A stretch of DNA of 64,000 nt from Myxocyprinus asiaticus (taxonomy: Eukaryota > Chordata > Actinopteri > Cypriniformes > Catostomidae), in NCBI RefSeq assembly GCF_019703515.2, contig NC_059365.1, forward strand, positions 37,157,501 through 37,221,500. Reading direction: 5' to 3'. Both the position numbers and the translations under genes were made by a program. This document shows, piece by piece, positions 60,597-64,000 of the stretch (within the stretch, counting starts at the first letter, position 1; the number at the start of each line of letters is the position of its first letter). The notes beneath the pieces were generated by a model. It searched no databases and had not been told where the DNA came from. It was given only the letters and a program-made list of their open reading frames with translations.

Positions 60597-63500
60597 ATTT
60601 TTATTGATTCCATTCAACAAATTAAATAAACATCGCAGAAAATGCGGAATCAAATTATGTACAATTAAACCCTTCCCCCGAACACCCCCACCCGACACAA
60701 ACACTTACCCCAGTGGTCATAAATAAAAATAAATTAAAAAAACACACACACAAAAAATACATTTATAAATAAATAAAAAGCATATTTTCAAAAAACAATC
60801 AAATTGCACACATATTTAAAACTAGAGATCCCTCTCCACTAACCCTCCCCGAAAACCTTCCAAAAAGGCCAGATATCTGCCCCATTTCCTATCAAATAAC
60901 CCCAGATTTCCCAGCCTTCAATACATCCCTTCCTCAAAGGCCGCCACCCTCCCCATCTCCGAGCACCACTCATGAAATGAGGGTGCTCCAACCGACCTCC
61001 AACCCCTTAAAATAACCTGTCTGGCGATCATGACGCTCGTTAGGACCCAACTCTTTATGTGCTGATTCTCAACATCGATGACCACCCCATCACCCAAAAT
61101 ACAGAGTCTGGGGCAAAGTGAAAGCCGAGTGCCCAATACATCACATATAAGACTCTGAACTTTCAACCAGAACTCCTGGATCTCAACACCCCCCCCCCCC
61201 CCAAAAGACATGAGTTATGTCTCCAACCCCTGATTGACATCGCCAGCAGGTGGGTGTGTCTTTAAGACCAAGCCTATACAATCTGGAAGGGGTCCAAAAA
61301 AATTGATGTAAAATCTTAAATTACATAAAGCGAATCCTTGTATCTCTAGATGCAGACTTGACATTTTTTAGGATCCTAGCCCACACCCCCTCCTCCAATG
61401 TCAAGTTTAGATCTTTCTCCCAAATTTTTTTGAGAGAATTCAAAGTTCCGTCCCCCGGTCTCTGAATTAGCAGGGAGTAATACACTGATGCCTCATGACC
61501 CTTCCAAAAGCAGCAATCACCACTCCCAGAGTATCTGCCGCACTGTGGGGGTTCCTGCCACTCCCAAAAACAGTGCAGAGTAGGTGGCGCAGCTGTAAAT
61601 ACTTATAAAACTGAGATCTGGGAATGCCAAAATGTTGAACCAAATTTTCAAAAGGTCTCAATACTCCACTCTCATATAGGTCACCAAGTGTATGAACCCC
61701 CCTCACAATCCAGTCTGACCAACAGAAAGGGGACTTATTAATACATAGTTTAGGGTTCAGCCATATGCTCGAGGCTACGTCCATATCGAGTGCAAATGCA
61801 AAATAACGGGGTGCAACTTAACCTCTCCGGCTAGTTTAATCGAAAGGCTTTGCAGTGGCGAGATAGGGGCAAGAACTTCTTTTTCAACCGGGGAGGGGCC
61901 CTCTCAGGTGGAAGTGACCAATGAGCCAAATGTCTAAGACCGAATGCATAATAATAAAACAAAATCTTGGGTAGGCCTAACCCACCTTTATCAGTCGGCC
62001 TATGTAACTTATTGAACTTTAACCTGGGACGCTTACCATTCCAAATGAAGGACTTCGCTATGCTATCAAATTACTTGAAATAAGAGAGGGGGACATCTAC
62101 AGGGAGAGACTGTAGCAGGTAGTTGAATTTTGTAATACAATTCATTTTAATAACATTAATCTTCCCAATCATCGATAAATGTAATGAAGCCCAACTGTCC
62201 ACATCATTCGAAAACCTTTTTATTAAGGAATCAAAATTAACTCTGACTAAATCAGACAAATTTGCTGGGAATAAAATTCCCAAATACTTAATTCCTTGTT
62301 TAGGCCACTGGAAGGCACCCGGCTGGAAGGCTGTTACTGGAGAGTATGCTGTCAAAGCCAAAGCTTCGGATTTAGACCAGTTGACTTTGTATCCTGAGAA
62401 CTTGGAAAAGGAGTTAATTATTCTGTGGAGGCAAGTCATAGATCTAGTAGGGTCGGAGATGAATAATAAAATATCATCTGCGTAAAGCAGAAGCTTATGC
62501 GCCACACCTCCTGCAATCACCCCTGGTAAATCATCCACCTTTCTTATCGCGGCTGCTAATGGTTCCAGGGCAAGACAGAACAATAATGGGGAAAGAGGGC
62601 AACCCTGCCGGGTGCCCCTATCCAGAGTAAAATAATCTGAAATTAATCCGTTTGTTTGTACCGCTGCTACAGGGTGTCTGTAAAGTAACTTAATCCAACC
62701 AATAAATGTACTCCCGAACCCATACATTTCCAAAATCTTAAAAAGATAATCCCATTCTACCATATCAAATGCCTTTTCGGCGTCAAGTGAGATGGCAGCG
62801 ACCGGAGATTGATCATTCGCTACTGACCACATGATATTGATGAGACGCCTAATATTATCAGAAGAGCTGCGGCCCCGAATAAACCCCACCTGATCTATAT
62901 GTATAAGTGATGTCATAACTTAATCGATTAGCCAGAATTTTTGACAACATTTTTACATCTAACTGTATCAGGGAAATTGGGCGGTAACTTTTACTCTCGC
63001 TTGGATCTTTGTCCTTTTTAAGAATCAGACTGATCCGGGCTTGTGTCATGGTTGGCAGAAGCTTTCCATTCTTTAATGATTCCGTATAAACTTCTAACAA
63101 AACTGGAGCCAGTTCTGTAGCATAAGATTTGAAAAACTCCAATACAGTATCTCAATACAGTATCTGCAATACAGTATCTCAACCAAACTCAACCGGGCAC
63201 AAGTAACGAAAGTTCCCTGTTTGCAATAGGGAGTTTTGGTGATATTAAGCAAGATTTTAGGAAAAGCCATCAGGCCCCGGACCCTTGCCTGTAGGCAAGG
63301 CCTAAATTTCCTCATCAAGCTCATCCAAGGTTATCTCAAAATCAAAATAATTTTTTTGCTCAGTCATCAGTTTAGGAAGATCTAATGGTTCCACAAAGTT
63401 CCTAATATCTTCATCAGTAGACGAAGACGTGGAACTATAGAGATCAAAGTAGAATTCTTTAAAAGCATTATTAATATTAATGGCCGAGTTAAATATTTCA

Positions 63501-64000
63501 CCACCTGCAGATTTCACCGAGGGAATGGTAGAAAAAGACTCTTTCTGCTTTATATATCTAGCCAAAAGTTTTCCTGCTTTGTCCCCCGACTCTTTGCCCT
63601 GAATAACCAAAACTCCACTTTCCGCGACAAAATAGTATTATATCTATATTTCAATTGGGTCAATTCTTTGAGGCCGTCAGATGACATACGGCGCTTCAGC
63701 TCTGCCTCGGCACTTTTAATATTTCCTTCCAACTCCACAAGTTCTTGTGCTTTGGATTTTTTGGTGAATGAGGCATACTGTATGATTCGACCCCTAAGAA
63801 CCGCCTTAAGTGCCTCCCAAGCCATGCCCACAGAGGATACCGAGGACCAGTTGGTCTCCATATAAACATTGATTTCAGTCTTTAACATTTGTTGGAAATC
63901 AGGATTTTGCAAAAGGGAATCATTAAGGCGCTAACTATATTATTTATTTTTCTCTGTATATGGCAGCACCTCTAAACTCACCAGGGCGTGATCTGAGACT
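60597..64000 (-). mobile_element. L1/Tx1-type LINE, degenerate, running off the right edge
   Basis: The 3' end lies at about 60597, with aatcaataaaaatgg in minus orientation. Reading leftwards from 64000 on the minus strand are: an endonuclease end with SDHALVSLEVLPYTEKNK (about 63941-64000); a linker region at 63302-63912; reverse transcriptase at 62071-63142; and a C-terminal part at 60918-61784 (YKYLQLRHLL). Frames change at least four times. A 14-15-base tandem triplication (caatacagtatct units, 63140-63180) breaks the frame in the linker. The 5' part is outside the window. Confidence 0.88.
62071..63142 (-). pseudogene. LINE reverse transcriptase, two frames
   Basis: The N-terminal palm part (62858-63142) has PTMTQARISLILKKDKDP and SYRPISLI. 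A frame change leads to the main block (62071-62916) with HIDQVGFIRGRSSSDNIRRL, SLDAEKAFDMVEWDYLF, GTRQGCPLSPLLFCLALEPL and LLYADDILLF. The YADD box with upstream D (SLDAEKAFD) holds all three catalytic aspartates. The palm order and GYKVNWSKSE after YADD fit the L1/Tx1 clade. The frameshift near 62900 prevents a single product, so this copy is inactive despite the intact core. Confidence 0.9.

Overview
The window is nuclear DNA of a ray-finned fish, most likely a cypriniform (carp, minnow or danio relative). It has vertebrate split genes with GT-AG introns, dense Tc1/mariner and hAT DNA transposons, a tRNA-derived SINE of a type I associate with cyprinids, and AT-rich introns full of (CA)n and (TA)n microsatellites. 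There are no bacterial-type operons, rRNA genes or CRISPR arrays.

Two host genes are recognisable, and they lie head to head. At the left edge, on the minus strand, are two exons of slc49a3 (mfsd7), a major-facilitator transporter. They are a first coding exon at 4845-4979 and a following exon at 273-431; the rest lies off the left edge. The apparent first exon has an in-frame TAA at codon 8. On the plus strand is pcgf3, which encodes the RING subunit of a variant Polycomb repressive complex 1 (PRC1.3). A CpG-rich promoter with a perfect palindromic NRF1 site lies near 7085. A start-codon exon lies at 38609-38712, and RING and linker exons lie at 44413-44530, 45236-45332, 55409-55464 and 58112-58222. 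Together these encode residues 1-125 of a protein of about 242; the C-terminal RAWUL exons lie off the right edge. The slc49a3-pcgf3 pair is also adjacent in human 4p16.3, so this is conserved synteny.

Almost everything else is transposable-element DNA in the pcgf3 introns. Intron 1 (about 31 kb, if the first exon near 7.1 kb is right) holds many hAT elements bounded by 8-bp target duplications, a complete Tc1 element with an intact 333-residue DD34E transposase (19051-20632), and a triple nest (hAT inside hAT inside a Sleeping Beauty-like Tc1, 21471-24160). It also holds a Tc1 interrupted by two hATs (24344-27570), a THAP-domain remnant and an L2-type LINE. The intron between the start-codon exon and the RING exon holds another hAT, a minisatellite and an inverted pair of Penelope-like elements. 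The 10-kb intron after the RING is a Tc1 graveyard that includes a second, near-identical copy of the intact Tc1 in the opposite orientation (49350-50931). The right end holds a SINE and a decayed Tx1/L1-type LINE that runs off the edge.

I do not see a clearly new gene system. The most unusual pattern is that unrelated element families (several Tc1 families and a Penelope element) repeatedly show head-to-head junctions, where the same internal segment occurs twice in inverted orientation. Other leads are the N-terminal extension and four-codon upstream ORF of pcgf3, the slc49a3 stop codon, the inverted Tc1 pair flanking the first three coding exons of pcgf3, and a near-perfect 58-bp-arm hairpin at 49161-49289. 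All calls come from reading the sequence; no database search was run.
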